A stretch of 9,011 nt of DNA from Microbacterium sp. Lineage in GTDB: Bacteria; Actinomycetota; Actinomycetes; Actinomycetales; Microbacteriaceae. The DNA lies in contig DMUE01000022.1 of assembly GCA_003476465.1 (NCBI GenBank), positions 9,904 to 18,914 of the forward strand, given 5' to 3'. A program made the position numbers and the translations under genes. Below, piece after piece: positions 1 to 5,572 of this stretch (position 1 is the stretch's first letter; each line of letters opens with the position of its first letter). Below the pieces are notes generated by a model. The model was given only the letters and a program-made list of their open reading frames with translations. It did not search any database and was not told where the DNA came from.

Positions 1-2
1 AA

Positions 3-98
3 CTCGAGGCCGCTGGGTGGCCGCTCCTGGACGACTTCGCCGGTGAGGCAAGCGTTCGCGCGCTTGCCGTAGAGGGACGTCAGATCCTCACATACTGA
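3..98 (+). CDS. 3' end of an unidentified upstream gene (partial)
   Basis: The window opens in what looks like the last 31 codons of a plus-strand gene, ending in TGA at 96-98. The readable tail is LEAAGWPLLDDFAGEAS followed by VRALAVEGRQILTY. The other two plus frames hit stops in this stretch (TAG at 70-72, TGA at 43-45), and this frame mostly has G or C in third positions, as the confirmed genes here do. I do not recognise the family from so short a tail, and a chance open frame cannot be excluded. Its stop lies only 4 nt before the CRP-like box at 103-120, so the next promoter begins right after this gene. Confidence 0.5.
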   Translation, partial: LEAAGWPLLDDFAGEASVRALAVEGRQILTY

Positions 99-102
99 AA
101 GG

Positions 103-120
103 TGTGACCCAGGGCACAGA
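103..120 (+). promoter_or_regulatory. CRP-type operator upstream of the FMN oxidoreductase gene
   Basis: TGTGA-CCCAGG-GCACA (103-118) fits the CRP/GlxR-type palindrome TGTGA-N6-TCACA with one mismatch. Including the following GA, it is identical at 15 of 18 positions to the box at 1863-1880, and the shared part includes the non-palindromic CCAGG core. It ends 21 nt before the candidate -10 hexamer at 140-145. Its centre (110.5) is about 42 nt upstream of the inferred start point at 152/153, the position class II activators occupy. The binding protein is inferred to be the Crp/Fnr regulator encoded at 2423-3190. No binding evidence is available. Confidence 0.6.
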
Positions 121-139
121 CGGCCGCTGTGTCGTCTCT

Positions 140-145
140 TAGATT
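140..145 (+). promoter_or_regulatory. Candidate -10 hexamer giving a leaderless transcript
   Basis: TAGATT matches the actinobacterial TANNNT -10 pattern. Seven bases separate it from the ATG at 153, so transcription would begin at or next to the A of the start codon. I found no convincing -35 hexamer. That is what would be expected if an activator at 103-120 replaces it. Confidence 0.45.
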
Positions 146-152
146 GGGGGGC

Positions 153-884
153 ATGAGCACACCCTCGCGACCTCCCGCCACGTATGACGATCTTCGCGCC
201 GTCTTCGTCAACTGCACGCTCAAGTGCAGCCCCGACCTCAGCCACACACAGGGCCTGATGGACCGGAGCATTGCTTTGATGAGAGCCCAGGGTGTCGCCG
301 TCGAGAACATCCGCTTCGTCGATCACCAGATCGCAAGCGGCGTGTATCCCGACATGCGCGAGCACGGCTGGGAGCACGACGCCTGGCCGGACGAGGTGTG
401 GCCCAAGATCGCCGCCACCGACATCCTCGTCGTCGGCGGTCCGCTGTGGCTAGGCGACAACGCGTCGATCACCCGCCAGCTGATCGAACGCCTCTACGCG
501 ATGAGCGGGCTCTTCAACGACAAGGGCCAGTACCTGTACTACGGCAAGACCGGCGGCGCACTGATCACCGGCAATGAAGACGGCGTCAAGCACGCGGCGA
601 TGTCGATCTTGTACAGCCTGCAGCACATCGGCTTCACGATTCCGCCAGCCGCGGATGCGGGTTGGATCGGTGAGATCGGACCGGGGCCGAGCTACCTCGA
701 CGAGGGGTCCGGTGGACCCGAGAACGACTTCACGAACCGCAACACCACATTCATGACCTGGAATCTTATGCACACCGCGCGCATGCTGAAGGATGCGGGA
801 GGGTTCCCCGCGTACGGCAACCTGCGTGGGGCGTGGAACGACGGGGAACGATTCGGCTTCGACGCGAATCCCGAGTACCGGTGA
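153..884 (+). CDS. Flavodoxin-fold NAD(P)H-dependent FMN oxidoreductase
   Basis: This predicted cytoplasmic flavoprotein of 243 residues would carry FMN and transfer electrons from NAD(P)H to an unknown acceptor such as a quinone or nitro compound. The flavodoxin pattern is visible: a first beta strand (AVFVNCTLK, residues 16-24), a Ser/Thr-rich phosphate loop ending in SHT (30-32), the loop GGPLW (95-99) where these proteins contact the isoalloxazine ring, and TGNEDG (139-144), a conserved segment of the FMN reductase/flavodoxin family. No signal peptide or membrane segment is present. I place the start at ATG 153 because a -10-like TAGATT lies seven bases upstream. An in-frame GTG at 129 would add eight residues but has no ribosome binding site. 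The stop overlaps the next gene's GTG by four bases. The preceding CRP-type box suggests control by the regulator in this window. The fold is fairly sure; the substrate is unknown. Confidence 0.85.
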   Translation: MSTPSRPPATYDDLRAVFVNCTLKCSPDLSHTQGLMDRSIALMRAQGVAVENIRFVDHQIASGVYPDMREHGWEHDAWPDEVWPKIAATDILVVGGPLWLGDNASITRQLIERLYAMSGLFNDKGQYLYYGKTGGALITGNEDGVKHAAMSILYSLQHIGFTIPPAADAGWIGEIGPGPSYLDEGSGGPENDFTNRNTTFMTWNLMHTARMLKDAGGFPAYGNLRGAWNDGERFGFDANPEYR

Positions 885-1501
885 GTGATCGTCGCGCCTA
901 TGCTGCCGGCGCCGCGTACTACGACCTGCTCTCGGGAGAGCTCGTCTACCGGGCCGGCCGAGCCGCCGGTGTGAAGCTGCTCGACCTGCAGCCCGGTGAC
1001 ACGGTGCTCGACGTCGGCTGCGGAACGGGTTTGAACTTCGCCCACCTGGTCGATGCGGTCGGCGCGACCGGGCGAGTGGTCGGCGTGGACCGCAGCCCGG
1101 ACATGCTCCGCGTCGCCCGCCGTCGCATCGCGCGGCGCGGCTGGGAGAGTGTGTCTGTCGTTCAGGTCGATGCGACCGAGTTCACTCTCGCCGACCTGGG
1201 TGGACGCCGGGTCGACGCGGCCCTTTCCACCTATGCGATGAGCGTGATCGACGACGCCGCCGCCGCGTGGGCGCGGATCCGCGCAGTGCTCAAGCCGAAC
1301 GGGCGCGTGTGCATCGTCGACATGCAGGAACCCACCGGCGCGGCCCGCGTTCTTGCTCCGCTCGCACGTCTCGCCTGCACAATGGGCGGCTCCGACATCG
1401 ACGCGCATCCCTGGAACCTGCTGGCGACCGCCGCCCCCGCGGTGCAGACCCGCTCGCTGCGCGGCGGGCACATCCAGGTGGTCGCGGGCACCGTTACGTA
1501 A
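881..1501 (+). CDS. Class I SAM-dependent methyltransferase
   Basis: This 206-residue cytoplasmic methyltransferase would move a methyl group from S-adenosylmethionine to an unidentified acceptor. Motif I, VLDVGCGTG, is at residues 42-50 and forms the SAM-binding loop. The acidic residue ending strand 2 is D70 (GVDRS), and D97 (QVDATE) fits the adenine-contact position. An LKPNGRV turn precedes strand 5. It resembles the UbiE/Methyltransf_11-type group, but nothing visible fixes the substrate. I chose GTG 881 because it overlaps the previous stop in the GTGA arrangement typical of translational coupling. An upstream in-frame ATG at 833 would add 16 basic residues from inside the previous gene and is less likely. 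It probably shares the promoter before position 153. Its stop lies four bases from the stop of the opposing thioredoxin-fold gene, with no terminator hairpin between them. Confidence 0.85.
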   Translation: MSDRRAYAAGAAYYDLLSGELVYRAGRAAGVKLLDLQPGDTVLDVGCGTGLNFAHLVDAVGATGRVVGVDRSPDMLRVARRRIARRGWESVSVVQVDATEFTLADLGGRRVDAALSTYAMSVIDDAAAAWARIRAVLKPNGRVCIVDMQEPTGAARVLAPLARLACTMGGSDIDAHPWNLLATAAPAVQTRSLRGGHIQVVAGTVT

Positions 1502-1505
1502 TGCG

Positions 1506-1829
1506 TCACTCCGACCGCGACGTCATCCTCTCCATGAGGACGCCGCGCAGGTCTGCAAGCGAGGGCGTGCCGGCGAACCGCCCTCCGACGCGGTAGATGC
1601 GGCACGCGAGGTCTTTCGTCAGACCGTCCGACGGGAACGCGTCGGTGCCGTCGACCAAGATCGTCGGCGATCCCGCAAAGGCAACGCGCCCGGCCTCGTC
1701 GGGGGTGGTGACCAGCGTGAACCGCACCGGGACGTCCTGCGCCCTCAGGTCTCGGAGGGCCGCAGCCACACGGGCGCCCGCCTCACGCCAGTTGGGGCAG
1801 TCCGCGATGTGCAGAATCTCGATCTCCAT
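1506..1829 (-). CDS. Small monothiol thioredoxin-fold protein
   Basis: A 107-residue cytoplasmic protein with a thioredoxin-like layout: first strand IEILHIADC, single active-site-like cysteine C11 in CPNW, a helix, a second strand (VRFTLV, 35-40), then the cis-proline motif GSPT (53-56) followed by strand ILVDG. The second CxxC cysteine is absent (W14 holds its place) and the only other cysteine is C76. Related small proteins are sometimes annotated as thioredoxin-like or alkylmercury-lyase-associated; no mer genes are visible here. A role in thiol redox or metal binding is inference. The start at 1829 is chosen because the conserved strand begins immediately there. The sequence upstream, CAGACTGGGGCG before ATG, closely parallels that before the FMN oxidoreductase and suggests a leaderless message. 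An in-frame ATG at 1913 would add 28 poorly conserved-looking residues and run across the operator at 1863-1880. Confidence 0.75.
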   Translation of the reverse strand: MEIEILHIADCPNWREAGARVAAALRDLRAQDVPVRFTLVTTPDEAGRVAFAGSPTILVDGTDAFPSDGLTKDLACRIYRVGGRFAGTPSLADLRGVLMERMTSRSE

Positions 1830-1835
1830 CGCCCC

Positions 1836-1841
1836 AGTCTG
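1836..1841 (-). promoter_or_regulatory. Candidate -10 hexamer for the thioredoxin-fold gene
   Basis: Read on the minus strand, CAGACT differs from TANNNT only in its first base. It is six bases from the ATG at 1829, so the message would start at the codon itself. The gap to the operator at 1863-1878 is 21 nt, exactly the gap seen at the FMN oxidoreductase promoter. The match is weak alone and credible mainly because of that shared spacing. Confidence 0.35.
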
Positions 1842-1862
1842 CGCCGGAACGGATGCGCGATC

Positions 1863-1880
1863 TGTGATCCAGGTCGCAGA
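1863..1880. promoter_or_regulatory. CRP-type operator in a divergent promoter region
   Basis: TGTGA-TCCAGG-TCGCA (1863-1878) fits TGTGA-N6-TCACA with one mismatch. With its flanks the arms extend to TCTGTGA (1861-1867) and TCGCAGA (1874-1880), complementary at 6 of 7 positions. It sits in the 108-nt gap between the thioredoxin-fold gene and the membrane-protein/Crp operon. Candidate -10 hexamers lie 21 nt away on the minus side (1836-1841) and 22 nt away on the plus side (1901-1906), so one box could serve both directions. It may be the autoregulatory site of the Crp/Fnr gene in this operon. Regulator identity is inferred. Confidence 0.6.
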
Positions 1881-1900
1881 ACTCCCCGTCGAGCCCGGAA

Positions 1901-1906
1901 TAGCGT
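1901..1906 (+). promoter_or_regulatory. Candidate -10 hexamer of the membrane protein-crp-OsmC operon
   Basis: TAGCGT fits TANNNT and predicts a start near 1912-1914, with the operator centre (1870.5) about 42 nt upstream. The leader would be roughly 25 nt and contain the ribosome binding site GGAAAGGA (1925-1932), five bases before the ATG at 1938. No clear -35 is seen. Confidence 0.4.
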
Positions 1907-1937
1907 CAGTCATCGACTCGTCACGGAAAGGACTATC

Positions 1938-2408
1938 ATGACCACCTCATCACGCACCTCGCCCGCCACTCGAGCCTCAGGCGCGCGCGGTAGAGCATCG
2001 TTCTGGAGCCGCGTTCTCGCCGGACTCGTCGGCGGAGTCGCCGGCGGACTCGTCTTCGGCATGCTGATGGCGGTGATGGGCATGTTGCCCACGGTCGCCA
2101 TGATGGTCGGCTCAGACGTCGCGGCCGTCGGTTTCGGCATCCACATGATGATCTCGATTGGAATCGGGCTCGGTCTCACGGTGCTGTTCGGCAACCTGCT
2201 GCTCACCACCTATGTGCGCGGCCTGCTGGTCGGTATGGTCTACGGCGCGATCTGGTGGGTGCTCGGACCGCTCGTGATCATGCCCTTGATGATGGGCATG
2301 CCGCTGTTCGCGATAGACACGACCGCGCTGTTCTCGTTCATGGGTCACATCGTCTACGGTGGCATCCTCGGCGTTGTGGCTGTCGCAATCCTGTCCCGCC
2401 GTCGATGA
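1938..2408 (+). CDS. Met-rich four-helix membrane protein, unknown function
   Basis: I do not recognise this 156-residue protein. A polar, Arg-rich N-terminus (1-25) is followed by four hydrophobic segments at about 26-50, 63-84, 95-120 and 130-152, ending in SRRR. The helices are full of glycine, with GxxxG-like spacing in the first. Methionine is unusually common (15 of 156), clustered in MLMAVMGM (42-49) and MPLMMGM (115-121). The two halves look alike: Arg plus a Gly-rich helix, a Met/Pro-rich stretch, then a helix opening with a histidine (H69 in GIHMM, H137 in MGHIV), suggesting an internal two-helix duplication. A ribosome binding site at 1925-1932 supports the ATG. It is first in an operon with the Crp/Fnr gene (14-nt gap), so a sensory, redox or metal-related role is possible but unproven. 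Confidence 0.85.
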   Translation: MTTSSRTSPATRASGARGRASFWSRVLAGLVGGVAGGLVFGMLMAVMGMLPTVAMMVGSDVAAVGFGIHMMISIGIGLGLTVLFGNLLLTTYVRGLLVGMVYGAIWWVLGPLVIMPLMMGMPLFAIDTTALFSFMGHIVYGGILGVVAVAILSRRR

Positions 2409-2422
2409 TTGAGGAGTGCGCC

Positions 2423-3190
2423 ATGGGAGTGACGACGGCACCGACCTCGGAGCGCCGCCCCTGGGCACCGAACAGTCGGGAGACCAACCCATTGCTGCCA
2501 TCGAGCGACGAGCCCTTCAGCTGCCTCAGTGAGGTGGACCTGTTCGCCGACCTCACGACCGAAGAGATCGCCGCATTCGATCGCATGGCGCCACAGCGCA
2601 CTTTCCGCAACGGCGAGCTGATCTTCAGCCAGGCCCAGCCCGTCACTGCGCTGTTCATCCTGAAGGCCGGTCGGGTGCGGATCTTCCGTGTGACCGAAGA
2701 TGGCAAGGCACTCACGATGGCGATCCTCGAACCCGGATCGGTGTTCGGCGAGATGCTGCTGGTCGGCCAGCGAATGTACGACAACTACGCAGAGGCGATC
2801 GAGGAGACCGCGATCTGTCAGCTGGGTGTCGCCGAGGTCGAACGACACCTGCTGTCGGATCCGCGGATCGCAGTCCGCGTGTCGCGGCTGTTGGGCGAGC
2901 AAGTCGCTCGGCTCGAGGAACGGCTGACCGACCTCGCGCTCCGCCCCCTGCTGGCGCGAGTGGCGAGCACGCTCGTCCGTCTTGCGGAGTCGCAACGGCC
3001 GTCTCGTGCGGGCCATGTCACCATCCGTCTGACCCACGACCAACTTGCCGGACTGCTCGGGGCGACTCGCGAGTCGACCAGCAAGACCATGGCCGACCTG
3101 TCCGCCAGGGGGCTGATCCGCCAGGCCCGAGGCCGGATCATACTGCTCGATCTCGACGAACTGACGATCCTCTCCAAGCGGATGGCGTGA
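2423..3190 (+). CDS. Crp/Fnr-family transcriptional regulator
   Basis: A 255-residue cytoplasmic DNA-binding regulator. Residues 38-140 form a cNMP-binding-like beta-roll (GELIF, LKAGRVRIF, GSVFGEM), 143-172 the dimer helix, and 200-243 the winged helix-turn-helix. The recognition helix ATRESTSKTMADL (214-226) keeps Arg216 and Glu217, matching E. coli CRP Arg180 and Glu181, with Lys221 in place of Arg185; this predicts TGTGA-type half-sites rather than FNR-type TTGAT. The effector pocket is unusual: after G109-E110 the CRP Arg-Ser pair that grips cAMP phosphate is missing (QRMYDNYAE). FNR's iron-sulfur cysteine cluster is also absent, with only C34 and C132 present. The signal is therefore unknown. 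ATG 2423 is supported by GAGGAG (2411-2416), six bases upstream. The first 35 residues precede the family core. Boxes at 103-120 and 1863-1880 are likely targets, the latter autoregulatory. Confidence 0.92.
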   Translation: MGVTTAPTSERRPWAPNSRETNPLLPSSDEPFSCLSEVDLFADLTTEEIAAFDRMAPQRTFRNGELIFSQAQPVTALFILKAGRVRIFRVTEDGKALTMAILEPGSVFGEMLLVGQRMYDNYAEAIEETAICQLGVAEVERHLLSDPRIAVRVSRLLGEQVARLEERLTDLALRPLLARVASTLVRLAESQRPSRAGHVTIRLTHDQLAGLLGATRESTSKTMADLSARGLIRQARGRIILLDLDELTILSKRMA

Positions 3191-3191
3191 G

Positions 3192-4460
3192 ATGAGTACG
3201 CCTCCCGGCGCTTCGGCGCGTATGCAGTTCGCCGGGTCACTCGGAGACACGCTCGCCGGACGCGTGGAGTTTCCCGCCGGTGAGGTTCGGGCGTTCGCGC
3301 TGTTTGCGCACTGCTTCACGTGCGGAAAGGACTCCGTCGCAGCCACCCGCGTCGCACGAGCACTGACCGACGCCGGAATCGCGGTGCTCCGTTTCGATTT
3401 CACCGGACTGGGTCAATCCGCTGGCGAGTTCGCCGATACGACCTTCTCGTCGAACGTCGGTGATCTGGTCGCGGCGGCCGACTACCTTCGTGAGACACAG
3501 GAGGCGCCGAGCCTTCTGATCGGGCACTCACTCGGCGGCGCCGCCGTGCTGACTGCCGCGCACCAGATTCCCGAAGTGCGCGCGATAGCCACGATCGGCG
3601 CGCCCGCCGACCCGACGCACGTTCTGCGCCTGCTCGAAGAGCACATCCCAGAGATCGAGTATGCCGGCGTCGCGTGGGTCGATCTGGGCGGTCGCCCGTT
3701 CGCGGTGCGCAGCGAGTTTCTGCGTGATATCGAGGAGCACCGCCTGCTCGACCGTGTCCGCAGGCTCGAGCACGCGCTTCTGGTGATGCACTCACCGACA
3801 GACCGGATCGTCCCCGTCGAGAACGCTCGTCAGATCTTCGACGCGGCACCGCACCCCAAGTCCTTCATCGCGCTGGACGGCGCAGACCACCTGTTGAGCA
3901 ACCGGCAAGACGCGGAGTTCGCCGCCGCCATGATCGGAGCCTGGGCGAGCCGATATCTGCCCGACCGCGACTCTGCGCTCCAGACCACACCGCGCGCTGC
4001 CTCATCGTCGCCGGCGGAGGGCATCGTGCGCGTGTCTGAGAGTGGCCGAGGACCATACGGTCAACTCGTCACCACCGCTCATCACCGACTCACCGCCGAT
4101 GAGCCCGAACCGATCGGTGTGGATTCCGGCCCATCGCCGTATGAGTATCTGCTCGCGGCTCTCGGATCGTGCACGTCGATGACGTTGCGGATGTACGCGC
4201 AACGGAAAGACTGGTCAGTGGGCCGAATTGCAGTGACTTTGAGCCATTCGCGGGTGCACGCCGATGACTGCGCGAGTTGCGAGGGCGGGAGCGGATTCGT
4301 CGATCATGTCGAGCGGACGATCACCATCGACGGGCCGCTTGCCGACGAGCAGCGCGGAGCGCTTCTGGCGATCGCCGACAAGTGTCCCGTTCACCGCACT
4401 CTGAAGGGCTCGGTCATTGTGAGCACCACCCTCGCTCCGACGGTGCGGGCGGATACCTAG
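3192..4460 (+). CDS. Alpha/beta hydrolase-OsmC family fusion protein
   Basis: A 422-residue two-domain cytoplasmic enzyme. The N-terminal hydrolase (about 10-257) has the nucleophile elbow GHSLGG with Ser113, and candidate triad partners Asp204 (SPTDRIV) and His233 (DGADHLL). A linker rich in Ala/Ser (about 258-275) leads to an OsmC/Ohr-type domain (277-418). The two family cysteines, which reduce organic hydroperoxides, are C327 (LGSCTSM) and C398 (DKCPVH). A further pair, C360 and C363 (DCASC), lies between them in a loop typical of the fused subfamily as I recall it. The whole is a known architecture, not a novel fusion. Likely role: peroxide detoxification, perhaps with hydrolysis of an acyl or ester substrate. 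The ATG begins one base after the crp stop (a 1-nt gap), so it is probably translated by coupling from that operon. It is the last operon gene, with a hairpin at 4496-4525 downstream. Confidence 0.92.
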   Translation: MSTPPGASARMQFAGSLGDTLAGRVEFPAGEVRAFALFAHCFTCGKDSVAATRVARALTDAGIAVLRFDFTGLGQSAGEFADTTFSSNVGDLVAAADYLRETQEAPSLLIGHSLGGAAVLTAAHQIPEVRAIATIGAPADPTHVLRLLEEHIPEIEYAGVAWVDLGGRPFAVRSEFLRDIEEHRLLDRVRRLEHALLVMHSPTDRIVPVENARQIFDAAPHPKSFIALDGADHLLSNRQDAEFAAAMIGAWASRYLPDRDSALQTTPRAASSSPAEGIVRVSESGRGPYGQLVTTAHHRLTADEPEPIGVDSGPSPYEYLLAALGSCTSMTLRMYAQRKDWSVGRIAVTLSHSRVHADDCASCEGGSGFVDHVERTITIDGPLADEQRGALLAIADKCPVHRTLKGSVIVSTTLAPTVRADT

Positions 4461-4495
4461 GCAATACACTCCCTGGGAAAACTCGAAGCATCTGT

Positions 4496-4525
4496 GCATG
4501 GGCGGTGCGCGCAAATCACCCATGC
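4496..4525. terminator. Inverted repeat between convergent genes, possible terminator
   Basis: GCATGGG (4496-4502) and CCCATGC (4519-4525) are perfect complements around a 16-nt loop. A second short hairpin, GGCGC/GCGCC with a 6-nt loop, follows at 4537-4552. Both lie in the 137-nt gap between the hydrolase-OsmC gene and the oppositely oriented stress-protein gene. No T-tract follows, so intrinsic termination is plausible but not shown. The rest of the gap contains nothing I recognise. Confidence 0.35.
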
Positions 4526-4597
4526 CTGTGCGAGACGGCGCGTTCGTGCGCCCTTCGTCGTTCGTTCGATGGGGCTGAGGACAGCGTGAACGCGCGG

Positions 4598-5440
4598 TCA
4601 TCTCACGACGACGGTCGTCGTGGCCAGCCGGGCGAGGACCTGCTGGCTCGTCGAGCCGAGGATGAAGCGCGCAACCCGGCCACGGCCGTGTGATCCGATC
4701 ACGGTGAGCCGTGCGTGCGATGCCAGCCGGTTGATCACCGTGTCCGGGCTGTAGCTGCGTTCCACGATGCGTCGTACGTCCAGGTCGGGGTACATCTGCG
4801 GGATCCCGGCGAGCGAGATCGCCAAGGTCTCCTCGGTCAGTGCCTGCATGTTCTGCAGGTAGTCCTCGGGGTACGAACGCACACTGAGCGGGATGGCGAC
4901 CGGCGACCAGGAGATCGCTGCCGTGAGCTGTTCCCCTGTGCGCTGTGCCTCGGCCGCGGCGAACGCGATCGCGAGTTCAGACACCTCCGATCCGTCGACG
5001 CCGACCACCACCCCGGTCCGCCCGGTCAGGTCCAGGTCGGGTACGACCGCGACCGGGCACAATGCACCCGCGGTGATCCGGATTCCGTGCGGTCCTCTCG
5101 CCGGCCCGAACTCAGGCCCCCGATAGTCGCTTCCGATGACCAGAAGCGCCGCGCCCTTCGAGGCCTCGATGAGCTGCTCCACGGGCTTGCCACGCTCAAC
5201 TCGTGCCTCGGCCGGAACGCCGAGCGCGCGGACGCGCTCCGCCTCTCGCTCCAGCAGGCTCCGTGTCAACGGAAGGGCATCCTCGATGACTTCGCCCTCA
5301 CCGACGACGCCGCCCTCGTCGCCCAATACGGATATCAGCTCGAGCCGATCACCGCGTGCGGCCGCTCTCTCAGCGGCCCAATCCACGGCCCGCTGCGAAG
5401 CGACCGCATCCGTCACGCCGACAATCGTCTTCTGTCCCAT
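4598..5440 (-). CDS. Tandem-domain universal stress protein (UspA family)
   Basis: A 280-residue cytoplasmic protein with two UspA domains (about 1-134 and 142-280). The second has the intact nucleotide-binding signature: V146-G147-V148-D149 at the first strand and G249-SH-G252, nine residues, G262-S263, the G-2x-G-9x-G(S/T) pattern of ATP-binding members. The first domain is degenerate: Tyr106 replaces the second glycine and Gly-Pro (116-117) the final Gly-Ser, so it probably does not bind ATP. Tandem USPs of this size are common in Actinobacteria and prominent in the mycobacterial DosR regulon. ATG 5440 is fixed by GGAGGAG seven bases upstream on the minus strand. A longer open frame exists upstream but runs through the promoter region. 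It is divergent from the cation ATPase gene, and the 246-nt gap holds DosR-like boxes. The precise role in stress survival is unknown. Confidence 0.93.
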   Translation of the reverse strand: MGQKTIVGVTDAVASQRAVDWAAERAAARGDRLELISVLGDEGGVVGEGEVIEDALPLTRSLLEREAERVRALGVPAEARVERGKPVEQLIEASKGAALLVIGSDYRGPEFGPARGPHGIRITAGALCPVAVVPDLDLTGRTGVVVGVDGSEVSELAIAFAAAEAQRTGEQLTAAISWSPVAIPLSVRSYPEDYLQNMQALTEETLAISLAGIPQMYPDLDVRRIVERSYSPDTVINRLASHARLTVIGSHGRGRVARFILGSTSQQVLARLATTTVVVR

Positions 5441-5554
5441 CGTGATACTCCTCCACTCGAAAACGGCATTGACCGACGCCCGCACACCCATCTTCGATTG
5501 GCGCCACGTCGTGCTGACCTGTTCCATCATCGGCTGTCGCGCACGCCTCAGGTA

Positions 5555-5568
5555 GAGACGGAAGTCCC
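5555..5568. promoter_or_regulatory. DosR-like palindrome 1 in the usp-ATPase divergent region
   Basis: GAGAC-GGAA-GTCCC differs by one base from the perfect core GGGAC-N4-GTCCC of the mycobacterial DosR/DevR operator. Read on the minus strand it contains GGGACTT, the best half of that consensus. It lies between a universal stress gene and a cation ATPase gene, the same kinds of gene DosR controls in mycobacteria. No DosR-type response regulator is encoded in the window. Centre 5561.5, about 121 nt from the stress-protein ATG. Confidence 0.35.
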
Positions 5569-5572
5569 TTTC

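Noticed and set aside
73..89. GAGGGACGTCAGATCCTC resembling a DosR half-site with imperfect dyad symmetry
   Set aside because: Only the GGGAC half matches; the second half agrees at three of five core positions, and it lies inside the probable coding tail of the upstream gene.
1353..1937. Upstream extension of the membrane-protein reading frame
   Set aside because: The extension overlaps the methyltransferase and thioredoxin-fold genes, has Arg-rich shadow composition, and a good ribosome binding site sits just before ATG 1938.
2689..2704. TGTGA followed by CCGAAG within the regulator gene
   Set aside because: The second half-site is absent and the match lies in coding sequence.
2354..3403. 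Long minus-strand open frame opposite the Crp/Fnr gene
   Set aside because: The opposite strand encodes an unmistakable regulator, and the antisense translation has no coherent domain.
3192..4460. Hydrolase-OsmC fusion as a novel enzyme architecture or a frameshift artefact
   Set aside because: Bifunctional alpha/beta hydrolase-OsmC proteins are a known family, and both domains have their catalytic residues in one uninterrupted frame.
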